Notes: generated from the letters alone by a model not told the origin. 62,703 bases of DNA from an uncultured Lachnospiraceae bacterium (GCA_910588755.1 CAJUQZ010000005.1:1-62703), one strand, 5' to 3'. Counted from the first letter of the stretch, positions 18,201 through 26,548 are shown. A program made the numbers and translations.

Positions 18201-19824
18201 CGGCATTTTCAACTCTAAGCCGCTGTCTTGGTGCATATAAACGCCCCATCTTATCCAACATATCAACAATGCTGTTTTGAACATCTATAACTGTTTTTTC
18301 TTGTATCCCGACTGTTATACTTTTTCTGCATATCTGCTGATACCACTTTTCAATCAGATGGCTGGTTGTCACACATTCACTATAGGAATCTTCCTTATCT
18401 AAATGCTGCCATATATATAGATTACTTGGTATTTGCAGTATTTTTTTCAATTTTGAGGAAAGTCTGTCATATCCTTCCCCAACAATCTTTCTCACAACAT
18501 CTTCATCAAAATCCTTTATATGAATATTTATCCAATCATTTTCTTTCTTATCACTTTTCTTTTCGAACAGCAATTTTATGTTATTATCATTTTCAAGATC
18601 ATATGCCCTGCAGACAAACACTACTAAAATCTTATGTTCCCTATCCTGATTAAAATGCCGAACCTGTCCGATCAATTCCGTACAGACCGAAAGCGCCTCA
18701 GTTGAGTTTGACTGCGTCCATCTCAATGCATCCAACTGATCCAGTACAATCACTGCCTTCTTACTCCTCGAAATACAATGCATGGCATATACTATGGAAC
18801 CGGATAATCCCAGTTCCCTGCCCCATTTATCACAATTACCGCGAGGTATCCTATGATCAAGCTTTATGGCAATGTGCGGAATATTTTCCTCTACACAATA
18901 ATCTATAATAGCTTCTGTACAACCACTTTTCCCATATCCTGCTCCGCCGGAAATAATAAATGACTTTTCAGATTTTATTGCATTAATGCAGTCATCAAAT
19001 TCCTTTCTGTGAACCAGTCCATCTTTTAATGGTTTAAAAGCATCTCTATACTCCTGATTTATTTGAATAAATCTTGGAAGGATTCTGTCATCACCATCAC
19101 GCAAACGCATTTCAATTCTCTGTTCTTTAAAATAATTCAACAAATATGACTGCGTAATCTCCACACCCAGTATATCCTTCATACAAACTAAGGAAACCAT
19201 CGCATTATAAACAAAATCTCTGTCATTTCTAAATAAAAAACGAATACTCTGATCTATATTTTCCTGAATTCCAGCTTCTGAATTCTGTTTATAAAAGATT
19301 CTTTTCAAATAATCTATGCTTTTTTGTCGTTCTATCCTTCCATAATCACTCTCTTCTGAAACATTTAGTCCCATTTCTGAACAAAAATCCTGATAAAACC
19401 TTTGAAACTCTTTGCTACTTCCCATAATTTGTATGTTATAAAAATCATCTACTTTGCCACTGGTATTCAGTGCTCGGTTATGAAGATCTACTAAAAAATG
19501 GCACACCAACGGACTAACTAACGCCACTTTTCTGTTATTATCCCTATTTAACTGAAAATCCCATACTTTAAATATTCTTTTTGATTTTAAATCTGTTATA
19601 TCCCAATACTCTTTACTCGCATTTCTGGCTTTGCACTGTTGATGCTCTTTTTCATTCTGCATTGTAGTAACCAAGATATCTGTTCCTTTTTCATCATCAC
19701 CTAATGCCTCTATAACAACACTATAATTTACTTCATCAATAATTTTAAGCATCTCATAAATAGCACAATTATGTTCATATCTATTTCCCTGTTTATCTGC
19801 TCTTCCTCCAAGTTCAAACGGCAT
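15256..19824 (-). CDS. Giant STAND-type NTPase with N-terminal nuclease-like domain (predicted antiphage protein)
   Basis: A 1522-residue cytoplasmic protein. Residues 1-130 resemble a PD-(D/E)xK nuclease of the Mrr/Cap4 (DUF4297) kind: GGRADKQGNRYE, D49 in GTDILV and Q63-C-K65. Residues 285-600 are a NACHT/STAND ATPase: Walker A GGAGYGKS (293-300), Walker B AVIVLDQLDAL (357-367), and a winged-helix signature FVHQSILDYFMSKRM. The remaining 900 or so residues are helical, solenoid-like repeats expected to sense a ligand. This layout is that of Avs-like defence sensors, which bind a phage protein, oligomerise and activate the nuclease. GGGAGG precedes the ATG. It is monocistronic and AT-rich, unlike the sugar locus, which suggests transfer. 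The exact family and trigger cannot be named from sequence alone. Confidence 0.75.
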   Translation of the reverse strand: MPFELGGRADKQGNRYEHNCAIYEMLKIIDEVNYSVVIEALGDDEKGTDILVTTMQNEKEHQQCKARNASKEYWDITDLKSKRIFKVWDFQLNRDNNRKVALVSPLVCHFLVDLHNRALNTSGKVDDFYNIQIMGSSKEFQRFYQDFCSEMGLNVSEESDYGRIERQKSIDYLKRIFYKQNSEAGIQENIDQSIRFLFRNDRDFVYNAMVSLVCMKDILGVEITQSYLLNYFKEQRIEMRLRDGDDRILPRFIQINQEYRDAFKPLKDGLVHRKEFDDCINAIKSEKSFIISGGAGYGKSGCTEAIIDYCVEENIPHIAIKLDHRIPRGNCDKWGRELGLSGSIVYAMHCISRSKKAVIVLDQLDALRWTQSNSTEALSVCTELIGQVRHFNQDREHKILVVFVCRAYDLENDNNIKLLFEKKSDKKENDWINIHIKDFDEDVVRKIVGEGYDRLSSKLKKILQIPSNLYIWQHLDKEDSYSECVTTSHLIEKWYQQICRKSITVGIQEKTVIDVQNSIVDMLDKMGRLYAPRQRLRVENAGLDYLISCEMIFVQKEKVGFVHQSILDYFMSKRMTEKYYEGQSIEEVIGEKDKQTPSRRYQVQMFLQNILDYDTAEFIEAGEQLLVSKKVRYYMKFIFYELLGQRSEPDENIIQFITNECENEFYGEYILNNVIFGRKQYVSALIRQGILEKWFGNPSRKEIVFRILQSISPNLDTEEITFIREHAFKSKENDREFVRCIGNNLVKEQNEVFELRMAFYTHYPDFSENLYINLKSMLSQQEIRTIRLIAFWMSNRIESKEYQMFREQTDFLISDNSLQISNGEMVTDLLLPHIPASNSWEVKYSEWSGMYRHMRGIERCCVELIKKANLSIIAKTPEIFWKLYEPYMGKGYYVFNEIILSGMAYLPENFSNRVISYLCSDLDKNIFDNTSGVQDKLELAKKVIKAHSDSCDYEAFCSLEQCICKYLSPKAADWYRCRIEQNKNKEYESVYWSFWGDLQWELLPCLPKERIGKETEELLQVLNRRFEKIESCYYRESSQMGSVESPISGKNIGKKQWLRIITNEKLPMKRHSEWVEEKGCFVESSYSMYVSNFRNAVSRDTEEMIQLVIEHKDSVLSAFINSLFSGVAFSENISKVPIEIIEKMFREFPCDMETDRDCYFSIIVEKLKNAKWSFEVLNQLKEIALNNKESEPEEVKDAKKADRLSSRTLHEYALNCTRGHAINAIGAMLWEDKKLLEHFKETIEKLIRDENPIIRFASLYVLWPSYNIDRPWAEERILSLYESDIRMVNFHDSKVMLIRLYSKYGKRILKVVKQCMKSADKELVEIGGYAVCDFYIKYHEFEHIISDVGTKSKEQMAAILHRAVMYLKIDKYRELAKEIILEYRKFDIDEGCPLSLIFKSENIDAEGDKEFLQELMKSNAGRRTTYAFTHFLEESAVSVVDYADIIIALCENVLQMEKDKLRIQWGIENEISKLIMALYDETANSEGKIHKQIAAKCLDLWDIMFEKQLGAVREISYKLMDR

Positions 19825-20023
19825 ACTATTCCTCCCATTATTGCATCAAAAATATTTAATATATTTTAATCAAATCACTATTACCATATATCATTTCTTC
19901 AGCATCATAATGACAATCAGCATTTTGTATGATTACCGATTATTGTTTTTCTTGTTTGTTCTCTTTTATTTTAAGAATAAAAAACTTTATCGTATTAATC
20001 TATAATTTTCCAGAATATTATTG

Positions 20024-20167
20024 ATAAAAAGCAGGCCATATGACCTGCTTCTTCTTTGTCGGGAATCTATACCCAGATAATTCATTTGTTGGAGCAGCTA
20101 ACTCCATTCTTCTTTGTTGGGAGTCTATACCCTTGATTCTTAGATAGAGCATCTCGCTCTCTTCTTA
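20024..20167 (-). ncRNA. Small structured repeat RNA downstream of the PemK-type toxin
   Basis: A predicted RNA of about 140 bases with its own promoter (-35 TTGTGT at 20197-20202, 17 bp, -10 TACAAT at 20174-20179) and intrinsic terminator (AGCAGG...CCTGCT, 20030-20049, then T's). It contains two 26-base units, 20049-20074 and 20107-20132, identical at 24 positions, and a degenerate third at 20081-20106. Each unit is a short G/C hairpin followed by CAACAAAGAAGAA-like single-stranded sequence. A further hairpin GAGC-GAGAT-GCTC lies near the 5' end. There is no open frame. Tandem-repeat RNAs beside a PemK-fold toxin are the hallmark of type III toxin-antitoxin systems, but there the RNA precedes the toxin; here it follows. 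Confidence 0.6.
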
Positions 20168-20173
20168 TTTAGT

Positions 20174-20202
20174 ATTGTAGCATATTCTTTTCATAAACAC
20201 AA
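20174..20202 (-). promoter_or_regulatory. Promoter of the repeat RNA
   Basis: Minus strand TTGTGT (20197-20202), 17-bp spacer, TACAAT (20174-20179). The -35 begins just 7 bases after the toxin stop codon, so the RNA can be made independently of, and as well as by read-through from, the toxin gene. Confidence 0.6.
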
Positions 20203-20208
20203 GAAAAA

Positions 20209-20823
20209 TTATAATTTTTTTGCCTCATCAAAAATCGCCTCAATACCATCAGCTACAAACTTCTCTTCTAAAGAATAAGGTACATTTTTTATTATTTCCT
20301 TAATCTGCAACAATAATTCATCTATCAGTTTCTTATCTGGCTCTCCTTTTTTCCTTAATTTGACAATTTGATACCCAATATCTTTTGCCTTTGATATTAG
20401 TTCGGTTTCATATGCATATTTTAAAATCCCAATCCGGTCATCCTGTGGAACATTAAATACTAATTCGCGCAATGATAAATACATAAGATGATACAGAACA
20501 TCCTTTTCCATTTTACACTCTTTTATCATTGTACCCTCTTTTAGTGCAATAAATCTATCTGCATTAACGGTTCTAATTTGATTGTAAACTGCATATGTAT
20601 CATTTCTTTTGAGTGATACTGGCAGACAGTCCATTGGCCCTAATTTTATCTTATTTGCACCTACTCCGCTGGGAGAACTTGTAAGGGGCATAACAATGGC
20701 TGTTTCCTTATCATGATTTTTCTTAAATACAACCGCCAAGTGTTTCCCATTAAATTCACAATTGCGAACAGGATCAAAAATCACATTATATATGTATCCC
20801 TCTTTAATATCACTAAAACGCAT
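20209..20823 (-). CDS. PemK/MazF-like toxin (predicted endoribonuclease)
   Basis: A 204-residue protein. Residues 1-115 fit the PemK/MazF SH3-like barrel: IKEGYIYNVIFDP, KHLAVVFKKN, AIVMPLTSSPSG and YAVYNQIRTVNADRFIAL. Such toxins cleave RNA and stop growth unless inhibited. The C-terminal half is helical and longer than in MazF. Its own promoter and a GGAG site give a 30-base leader. No protein antitoxin gene is adjacent on either side; the only companion is the repeat RNA immediately downstream. I therefore consider a type III-like arrangement more likely than a standard type II pair, but annotation pipelines would call it type II. Confidence 0.75.
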   Translation of the reverse strand: MRFSDIKEGYIYNVIFDPVRNCEFNGKHLAVVFKKNHDKETAIVMPLTSSPSGVGANKIKLGPMDCLPVSLKRNDTYAVYNQIRTVNADRFIALKEGTMIKECKMEKDVLYHLMYLSLRELVFNVPQDDRIGILKYAYETELISKAKDIGYQIVKLRKKGEPDKKLIDELLLQIKEIIKNVPYSLEEKFVADGIEAIFDEAKKL

Positions 20824-20856
20824 TTTCTATCTCCATTTTTCCTATGTACTTTTTCT

Positions 20857-20885
20857 AGTATACAATGTTTACTATCTTCTCTCAA
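20857..20885 (-). promoter_or_regulatory. Strong promoter of the toxin gene
   Basis: Minus strand TTGAGA (20880-20885), exactly 17 bp, TATACT (20857-20862). The start would be near 20850, leaving a leader of about 30 bases with GGAG before the ATG. Confidence 0.8.
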
Positions 20886-21181
20886 TATAAATTTGCACTT
20901 TTTTGCAGAAAATTTGGCATGCGCTTAAACATATGGTATTTTATATAGTATGTATTCTCCTAAGTTCGTGTGAAACATTTTTTAGCACGTTTTCCTCATT
21001 CAATTGTTTCACCTTACATTTATCACTCTTTTATAAAATATAGCTTATTGTGTTTTGTCCATAACATCTTCTCTGTATAGAAATGTATTCAAATAAACTC
21101 ATAGACACACTTTTCACAACATAACCCATTTTCACCATTTTCACCATTTTCATTCTGTTTGGAAAATATTTCGTATTCCAT
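20886..21181. other. AT-rich gap with a short tandem repeat
   Basis: No gene seen. A 10-bp unit (CATTTTCACC) is repeated about three times at 21126-21152. Nothing else is recognisable. Confidence 0.5.
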
Positions 21182-21367
21182 CTATTCCAAACATTCTCCA
21201 TTAAATAGACAATACATAATTACTCCAGTCAGAAACATCATAATAGTAAAAAGTACATATTTTAGTACCAACGATATAATAAAATTCAAACTTCCTTTCC
21301 TCCACGATTTTATCTTGTGAATTATCTCATCCGCGTAATCTGCTTGTATATATACAGGCTGTACCAC
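21182..21367 (-). CDS. Small single-pass membrane protein
   Basis: 61 residues: a polar head (QADYADEIIHKIKSWRKG) then one hydrophobic helix (LVLKYVLFTIMMFLTGVIMY). The likely start is a GTG overlapping the TAG of the upstream gene (TAGTG), so it would be translated by coupling. Family and function unknown; it travels with the preceding gene near the recombinase cluster. Confidence 0.5.
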   Translation of the reverse strand: MVQPVYIQADYADEIIHKIKSWRKGSLNFIISLVLKYVLFTIMMFLTGVIMYCLFNGECLE

Positions 21368-21858
21368 TATACCATCTGCATCCCACCGCTCTGCTCTTCC
21401 TGTGACTCCTCCAGCTCCTCCTTTTGACTGCGGCCCTGAATAATCCCATCTTCAATCAACATTTGCTCACACTCCTTTAACAGTGCAAGCCAGTCCTCTT
21501 TAATATTCTTTGGATAATGATATAAATACGAGTAGTCCTTATTGGGTATGTCCCATTCAAAATTATATTTAACATTCTGTGGCGTAATCCGGTAGCTGTC
21601 TCCCTTTTGTTTCCTGATCTCTTTTTCGAGCTCCAAACGCATCTGATAGTGTTCCTCATTTCTTGGTTTTGCCCTTTCGATATTCTGGGCAAGTCTGTAT
21701 CTTTTGCTAAATTCACAGTCCCTGTCAACCAGCTCGCCTTTCCTCCAGTCATACCCGTTCCCGATGGAACAGAACAGATGGTTTAGGCAATGTTTCCTTG
21801 ATGGAAATAGCTCTGGATAAAAATCCATCATAAATTGCAATGTTTCTTCTGCTCTCAT
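21367..21858 (-). CDS. Hypothetical protein of a mobile element
   Basis: 163 residues, rich in charged and aromatic residues. It starts MRAEETLQFMMDFYPELFPS, contains CLNHLFCSIGNGYDWRKGELVD in the middle and has a Glu-rich tail. No membrane segment or signal. A purine-rich site (AGGAGAGAAGAAAA) precedes the ATG. It resembles uncharacterised proteins found beside serine recombinases in Clostridia elements, but I know no function. Confidence 0.6.
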   Translation of the reverse strand: MRAEETLQFMMDFYPELFPSRKHCLNHLFCSIGNGYDWRKGELVDRDCEFSKRYRLAQNIERAKPRNEEHYQMRLELEKEIRKQKGDSYRITPQNVKYNFEWDIPNKDYSYLYHYPKNIKEDWLALLKECEQMLIEDGIIQGRSQKEELEESQEEQSGGMQMV

Positions 21859-21941
21859 TTTTCTTCTCTCCTGTTTTTATTTTATTTTTGCTGCAAGTCC
21901 CTGTTTGATCTGTGATTTATTCACTTCTGCTTACGCCAACA

Positions 21942-22025
21942 ATAAAACACCCGATACGATCGGGCATTTTATTCTTACCGTAAACCGGCAGGAATAACAT
22001 TTCCATATTCAGCTGTTATTCCTGC
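21942..22025 (-). terminator. Terminator and second inverted repeat after the recombinase operon
   Basis: Just downstream of the last recombinase, GCAGGAATAACA (21988-21999) pairs with TGTTATTCCTGC (22014-22025). Next CCCGAT (21950-21955) pairs with ATCGGG (21959-21964), followed by TTTTATT on the minus strand. The second is a normal terminator. The first, without T's, could be a regulatory hairpin or part of a recombination site. Confidence 0.65.
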
Positions 22026-22031
22026 ACCATG

Positions 22032-23672
22032 TTACTCATTTACAATCTCCTGCTCCATCACAATTCCTGACTGGAACTGTATCTCTATCCTGTCCGCGGA
22101 GATTACCCTGATGCCTGCAATCAGCCTTCTCACAAGGTCGTTGTCAAACTCTGGTATCTGGCAGGTGCTTGCGCTGATAAAGGCATCCATGTCCTTTACA
22201 CGCTGTTCGTAGTTTTCTGCGAGTTTTTTCTTTCTTGCCGATTCCGCCTGCTCTTCTTTGAGGGCACTGATTTCTTCCGCAATTTTACGATACTGTTCAT
22301 CAAATTCCTGTGTGTAATCTCCTGCTTTCGCATTCTCTGCGATCAGCGCGACCATTTCTTCCTGCTTTGCCTTTATCTGATCGCTGTATTCGTCAGACTG
22401 ATGTTCCCTGCCGTAGCTGCCGATTACCCGGATGACATTCTGGCGGAAGGCTCCGACAAAATCCCCATCGTTTCTGGTAATGCGGTGGATGGCCTCCATG
22501 ACTGCCCTGTTCAGTGCGCTTTCTTCCAGGGTCTCGGAATCACTGCATTGCTCAACACCGTTTGTCAGACGGTTTGAGCATCTCCACACAATCTTCTTTT
22601 TGCCGTTTCTCGCCCATGTCACCCTGCGGTATTCCTGTCCGCATTTACCGCACAGCAGGATTCCGGTCAGCGCATACCCTGATGAATATTTGCTCTTTTG
22701 ATTTTTCTTTCTTGTAACTGCGGACTTGCACATGGCTGACCGCCGCATGATCTCCTCCTGTACCCTGAAAAACAATTCCTTGGATATGATGGCCTCGTGG
22801 TCATCTTCCACATAGTACTGTGGCACAATGCCGTTGTTGACAATTTTCTTCTTGGTCATGAAATCTACCGTGTATGTTTTTTGCAATAATGCATCCCCCA
22901 TATATTTCTCATTTCGGATCATTTTTGCGATTACAGTTGCATTCCACTTGTCTTTTCCAGTTGCCGTCTTGATTCCCTTTTCTTCCAGATACTCGCTGAT
23001 TTTAGCGGTACTGTAGCCTTCTAGGTAAAGCCTGAAAATCAGGCGCACCACCTCTGCCTCCTCTGGTACAATGACCAGCTCGCCCTTATCGTTTTTGGTG
23101 TAGCCCATGAATTTGTTATGGTTGACAATGACCTGTCCCTTTTCAAAGCGCCTCACCACGCCCCATCTTGTGTTCTCGCTGATATTCCGGCTTTCTTCCT
23201 GCGCAAGACTGCTCAGGATTGTCAGTAAGATTTCACCTGTACCGTCTAAGGTATTGACACCCTCCTTTTCGAATACCACTGCTACGTTCTTTTCCTTCAG
23301 CTGGCGGATGGTGGTGAGCGCGTCCACAGTGTTTCTTGCGAAGCGGCTCACGGACTTGGTTAGAATCATATCAATTTTACCGTCAAGCGCATCTTTGATC
23401 ATAGTATTGAAATCGTCCCTCTTTTTGGTGTTTGTCGCGCTTTTGCCGTCATCGGCGTAGATCCCCGCATTTTTCCAGTTCTGGTTTTCCTCTATCTTGT
23501 TGGTGTAATATTCCACCTGAGCCTCGTAGCTGCTTTCCTGCTGTTCCAGCTCCGTGCTGACGCGGCAGTATGCGGCTACCTTCAGCCGTTTCTCCGCAGC
23601 CTTCACACTGCGGTCATACTGCGGTTTGGCGGGTATCATGGATATTTTTTTCTTTTCTGCTGTTCTTGTCAT
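22032..23672 (-). CDS. Large serine recombinase, third of a trio
   Basis: 546 residues. The N-terminal resolvase domain contains the catalytic serine context AAYCRVSTELEQQESSYEAQ (residues 33-52) and ILTKSVSRFARN. A recombinase domain follows (GYTKNDKGELVIVPEEAEVVRLIFRLYLEGYST), then a zinc ribbon (CGKCG...C) and a coiled coil near residues 400-490. Large serine recombinases integrate and excise conjugative elements by att x att recombination. Its ATG overlaps the stop of the middle gene (ATGA), so the three are translated together. Confidence 0.92.
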   Translation of the reverse strand: MTRTAEKKKISMIPAKPQYDRSVKAAEKRLKVAAYCRVSTELEQQESSYEAQVEYYTNKIEENQNWKNAGIYADDGKSATNTKKRDDFNTMIKDALDGKIDMILTKSVSRFARNTVDALTTIRQLKEKNVAVVFEKEGVNTLDGTGEILLTILSSLAQEESRNISENTRWGVVRRFEKGQVIVNHNKFMGYTKNDKGELVIVPEEAEVVRLIFRLYLEGYSTAKISEYLEEKGIKTATGKDKWNATVIAKMIRNEKYMGDALLQKTYTVDFMTKKKIVNNGIVPQYYVEDDHEAIISKELFFRVQEEIMRRSAMCKSAVTRKKNQKSKYSSGYALTGILLCGKCGQEYRRVTWARNGKKKIVWRCSNRLTNGVEQCSDSETLEESALNRAVMEAIHRITRNDGDFVGAFRQNVIRVIGSYGREHQSDEYSDQIKAKQEEMVALIAENAKAGDYTQEFDEQYRKIAEEISALKEEQAESARKKKLAENYEQRVKDMDAFISASTCQIPEFDNDLVRRLIAGIRVISADRIEIQFQSGIVMEQEIVNE

Positions 23673-24688
23673 TTCTGCTCCTTTTCTGTTATTTTATGAT
23701 TGTCTGGCTGATATTCTACCTTTATGCTGCTCCCATTCAGGAACACGACCTTAGCTGTATTGTTTTTATAGACCACAATCCTTGTGACCAGCTTTCGGTA
23801 CAGTTCTTCATCAAACTCTGTCAGCTCATTCCTGTCCGAAAGGACTTCCTGCATCTTTCTTGTGCGGTAATCTGTATCATTTATTTTCAGAGTCCGGTAT
23901 CTCTCCTGTGCCCTTTCATATATAAGTGTCATGATATCCGCAGGGTTGTTTTCCTGCCTCGTATTCACACGGATATGATTATGTTCTATATCGTCGGATT
24001 CCTGTCTGGTTTTACCTGTCGCTGCATTTTGCTTCTGCCCACTTTTCGCCAGTTCCAGCCTGCGTTCTATTTTCCTGTATTCCATACTGACTGTTTCTTT
24101 TGCTGTTACAGGAGGGGGCATTCGCGTTTTGTCCTGTATCATCTGGTTGATGGCACTGACACAGACTGCTTTCACCTGCTCATCTGTAATCAATCCACCT
24201 GTGCAGGATACATGGTTCTGATATATATAATTCTTACATTTCCACTTTGCTGCGCCGCCACGCTTCTTTTCCCTGCTCCTTGGCTGGATATGGCTGCATA
24301 CCTCCCCGCATTCACCGCAGGTAATAACTCCCCCAAACAGAATTCGTTCGTCCCTTCCCGGTCTGTGGCTGCCCCTACCTTTATCGATGCGTATCTGTTC
24401 CCTGCGCTTCTGTACTCTGTCAAACAGCTCCCTGTCGATCAGCTGCGGATAATATTCTGTTCCAAGGTAGTTGTGATTTTCAAGAATTTTCCCAATCGAA
24501 ACATGTGTCCATGCCACCCTATCATGGGCGTTGCATATTCCCTTCGCTTTTAGGCTCTTAGCAATCCTTGTCGTTGATATCCCGTTATCATAATCGTGAA
24601 AAATCTCTTCCACAATCTTTTGGTGTTCTTCATAAATGGTTATTTTTCCATTTACAACTTTATATCCGACTGGCATGTGCCACTGCAT
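23669..24688 (-). CDS. Recombinase lacking the catalytic domain, middle of the trio
   Basis: 339 residues beginning directly with the recombinase DNA-binding domain (MPVGYKVVNGKITIYEEHQ) followed by the zinc ribbon (CGECGEVC) and a coiled C-terminal part. There is no resolvase domain and no catalytic serine. Its start lies inside the end of the upstream recombinase gene (29-base overlap), so this form looks normal rather than a truncation. It probably helps the two full-length recombinases bind or choose their sites; that role is inferred. Confidence 0.85.
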   Translation of the reverse strand: MQWHMPVGYKVVNGKITIYEEHQKIVEEIFHDYDNGISTTRIAKSLKAKGICNAHDRVAWTHVSIGKILENHNYLGTEYYPQLIDRELFDRVQKRREQIRIDKGRGSHRPGRDERILFGGVITCGECGEVCSHIQPRSREKKRGGAAKWKCKNYIYQNHVSCTGGLITDEQVKAVCVSAINQMIQDKTRMPPPVTAKETVSMEYRKIERRLELAKSGQKQNAATGKTRQESDDIEHNHIRVNTRQENNPADIMTLIYERAQERYRTLKINDTDYRTRKMQEVLSDRNELTEFDEELYRKLVTRIVVYKNNTAKVVFLNGSSIKVEYQPDNHKITEKEQK

Positions 24689-26303
24689 CTGCGTCTCCCC
24701 CTTTCTCTTTCATAATGCTGTCCTGTTCTTTCTCCGTGAGTTCAAGACCGTTGTGCAGGCAGAATGTAATGTTGTGTTCTTTTGATATCCATATCTCTTT
24801 TACTGTCAGGTCAAACAGGTTTTCATCAAACTCCCAAAGCAGCTCCTTCTGCCCTGCCAGCAGCCCGATTAGCTGCTGTGTCTGCACAATCTCCCTTGTG
24901 CGCCGCTGTTTTCCCGCAAGCAGTGTTCTTTTTCTTCTGCATTCCGTCAGCTGGTGGATCAGCTGGTTATTGCTTTCCATAAAAAGGGCAGAGTCCATAT
25001 ATCCCTTCTTCATTACCTGATTCAGGATGCGGCTCTGCTCGCTTAAATTCTGTATTTCATTATCCAGCTGTTCTATTTCCTCTGTATCTGCAATCCCTGC
25101 GGATAGTTCTGTTAATCCGCTTAATAACGGTTCTAAAATGACTCCCTGATTGGTATAGAGCTTGTTCCACATCACCATGAAAGCCTGCTGTATGGCATCT
25201 TCACGCACTGCCTTCATGCTGCAGGTATTTTTGTCACTGATATGTTTATGGCAGCTCCAGATAACCCTTTCATTGGGCTGACCTATGTTTATCTTCTGCC
25301 TGCGGAAATGACCGCCGCATTCACCGCAGATGATACGGCCTGAAAATAAATACCTGTTCTTGTATTTACCGCCGCCCATTTTCAGTGACCGGCTCCTGTA
25401 TTCCATGATTTTTCTCACTGCCTCTGCTTCCTCATGGGTGACAATCGGTTCATGGTCATCTTCTATCAGGTACTGGTTCCGCTGTCCGGTATTTGCCTTC
25501 CGCACAAACGGGAACTGTGATTCGGTGTATGTCCGCTGCTGCAGGCGGCTGCCTTCATAAACGGGATTGGTCAGGATTTCCTGAATGGTCCTGTTACACC
25601 ATTTTTCACCTGACCGTATGGTTGGGATTCCCTTTTTATTTAATTCTTTTGCAATCAGGTAGGTGCCAAGACCGTTCAGGTATGCGTCAAATATCCACCG
25701 CACGGTTTCTGCTTCCTCCTCTACAATCACCAGCTCGCCATTCTCATCATTCTTGTATCCATAGGCGGGTGTACCGATAACAAATGTACCCTCCTGAAAC
25801 CGTTTCTCTACTGCCCACCTGTTGTTTCCTGAGAAATCCTCCGATTCACCCTGTGCAATGGATGACAGGATGGACAGCATCAGTTCGCTTTTTTCAGTCA
25901 GTGTGTTGATATTCTCTTTCTCGAAAAGAATACCGACTCCGAGCGCCTTGAGCTTCCTTATGGTCTGGATGCATTCCACGGTATTGCGGGCGAATCTTGT
26001 GACGGACTTTGTAAGAATCAGATCAATTTCCCCATTCTCGCAGGCTTCAATCATTGCCTGAAATTCCTCCCTGCCCTTAACTTTTGTGCCAGTGGCTGCT
26101 TCATCAGCGTACATTCCTGCAAATTCCCATAATGGGTTGTTCTCAATTTTTTCTGTAAAATAGGCTACCTGTGTGGCGTAGGACTCTGCCTGTGCCTTGC
26201 TGCCCGTGCTGACTCTGGCATATCCGCACACCCTCAGTTTTGCTTTCCCGGGCTGGCTGGGTTTTGATGGCGCTGCGTTTATAATTGTGACTTTTTTTGC
26301 CAT
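24660..26303 (-). CDS. Large serine recombinase, first of the trio
   Basis: 547 residues. Resolvase domain with VCGYARVSTGSKAQAESYATQ (catalytic Ser in ARVST near residue 32) and ILTKSVTRFARN. Recombinase domain around residue 175 (GYKNDENGELVIVEEEAETV), zinc ribbon CGECGGHF...C, and a coiled coil near 400-470. GGAAAGGAG precedes the ATG. It heads the three-gene operon and is a distant relative of the third gene, so the pair may act as a heteromeric integrase. Confidence 0.92.
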   Translation of the reverse strand: MAKKVTIINAAPSKPSQPGKAKLRVCGYARVSTGSKAQAESYATQVAYFTEKIENNPLWEFAGMYADEAATGTKVKGREEFQAMIEACENGEIDLILTKSVTRFARNTVECIQTIRKLKALGVGILFEKENINTLTEKSELMLSILSSIAQGESEDFSGNNRWAVEKRFQEGTFVIGTPAYGYKNDENGELVIVEEEAETVRWIFDAYLNGLGTYLIAKELNKKGIPTIRSGEKWCNRTIQEILTNPVYEGSRLQQRTYTESQFPFVRKANTGQRNQYLIEDDHEPIVTHEEAEAVRKIMEYRSRSLKMGGGKYKNRYLFSGRIICGECGGHFRRQKINIGQPNERVIWSCHKHISDKNTCSMKAVREDAIQQAFMVMWNKLYTNQGVILEPLLSGLTELSAGIADTEEIEQLDNEIQNLSEQSRILNQVMKKGYMDSALFMESNNQLIHQLTECRRKRTLLAGKQRRTREIVQTQQLIGLLAGQKELLWEFDENLFDLTVKEIWISKEHNITFCLHNGLELTEKEQDSIMKEKGGDADAVAHASRI

Positions 26304-26392
26304 ATTTTTTCTCCTTTCCCTCTATTTTCAGGGATTATAAGTCCCTGTCAGCAACATACACTACCACACAATTTCAATAATATCTAGTGTTT

Positions 26393-26548
26393 TTACAGAT
26401 ATACTTCCGCCAGTTCCGGGGAGAAAGTCTCAATATTCAAAGTCCTGATTTTTTCCTGTTCTTCCCTGCTGATCAGCCCGTTTTCCTGCATCTTTTTTAA
26501 CAGATATTCTGCCATCTTGTACATGACCTCATTGGCTTCCTTCTTCAT
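26393..26548 (-). CDS. Small SHOCT-like accessory protein
   Basis: 51 residues, helical: MYKMAEYLLKKMQENGLIS then REEQEKIRTLN, a SHOCT-like pattern (short helix, GLIS/GVIS turn, E-rich helix). I place the start at 26548, because AGGAG lies 10 bases upstream of that ATG. Small proteins of this kind commonly sit directly before serine recombinases in Clostridia; a role in the recombination complex is plausible but unproven. Confidence 0.6.
   Translation of the reverse strand: MKKEANEVMYKMAEYLLKKMQENGLISREEQEKIRTLNIETFSPELAEVYL

Noticed and set aside
20049..20132. Two similar 26-base units as a CRISPR array
   Set aside because: Only two good copies, unequal spacing, hairpins inside the units, no cas genes, and a promoter and terminator around them; a repeat RNA gene fits better.
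20000..22032. Attachment site (att) of the conjugative element
   Set aside because: I found no matched repeats with a second copy inside the window; the hairpins near 21950-22025 alone do not prove a boundary.
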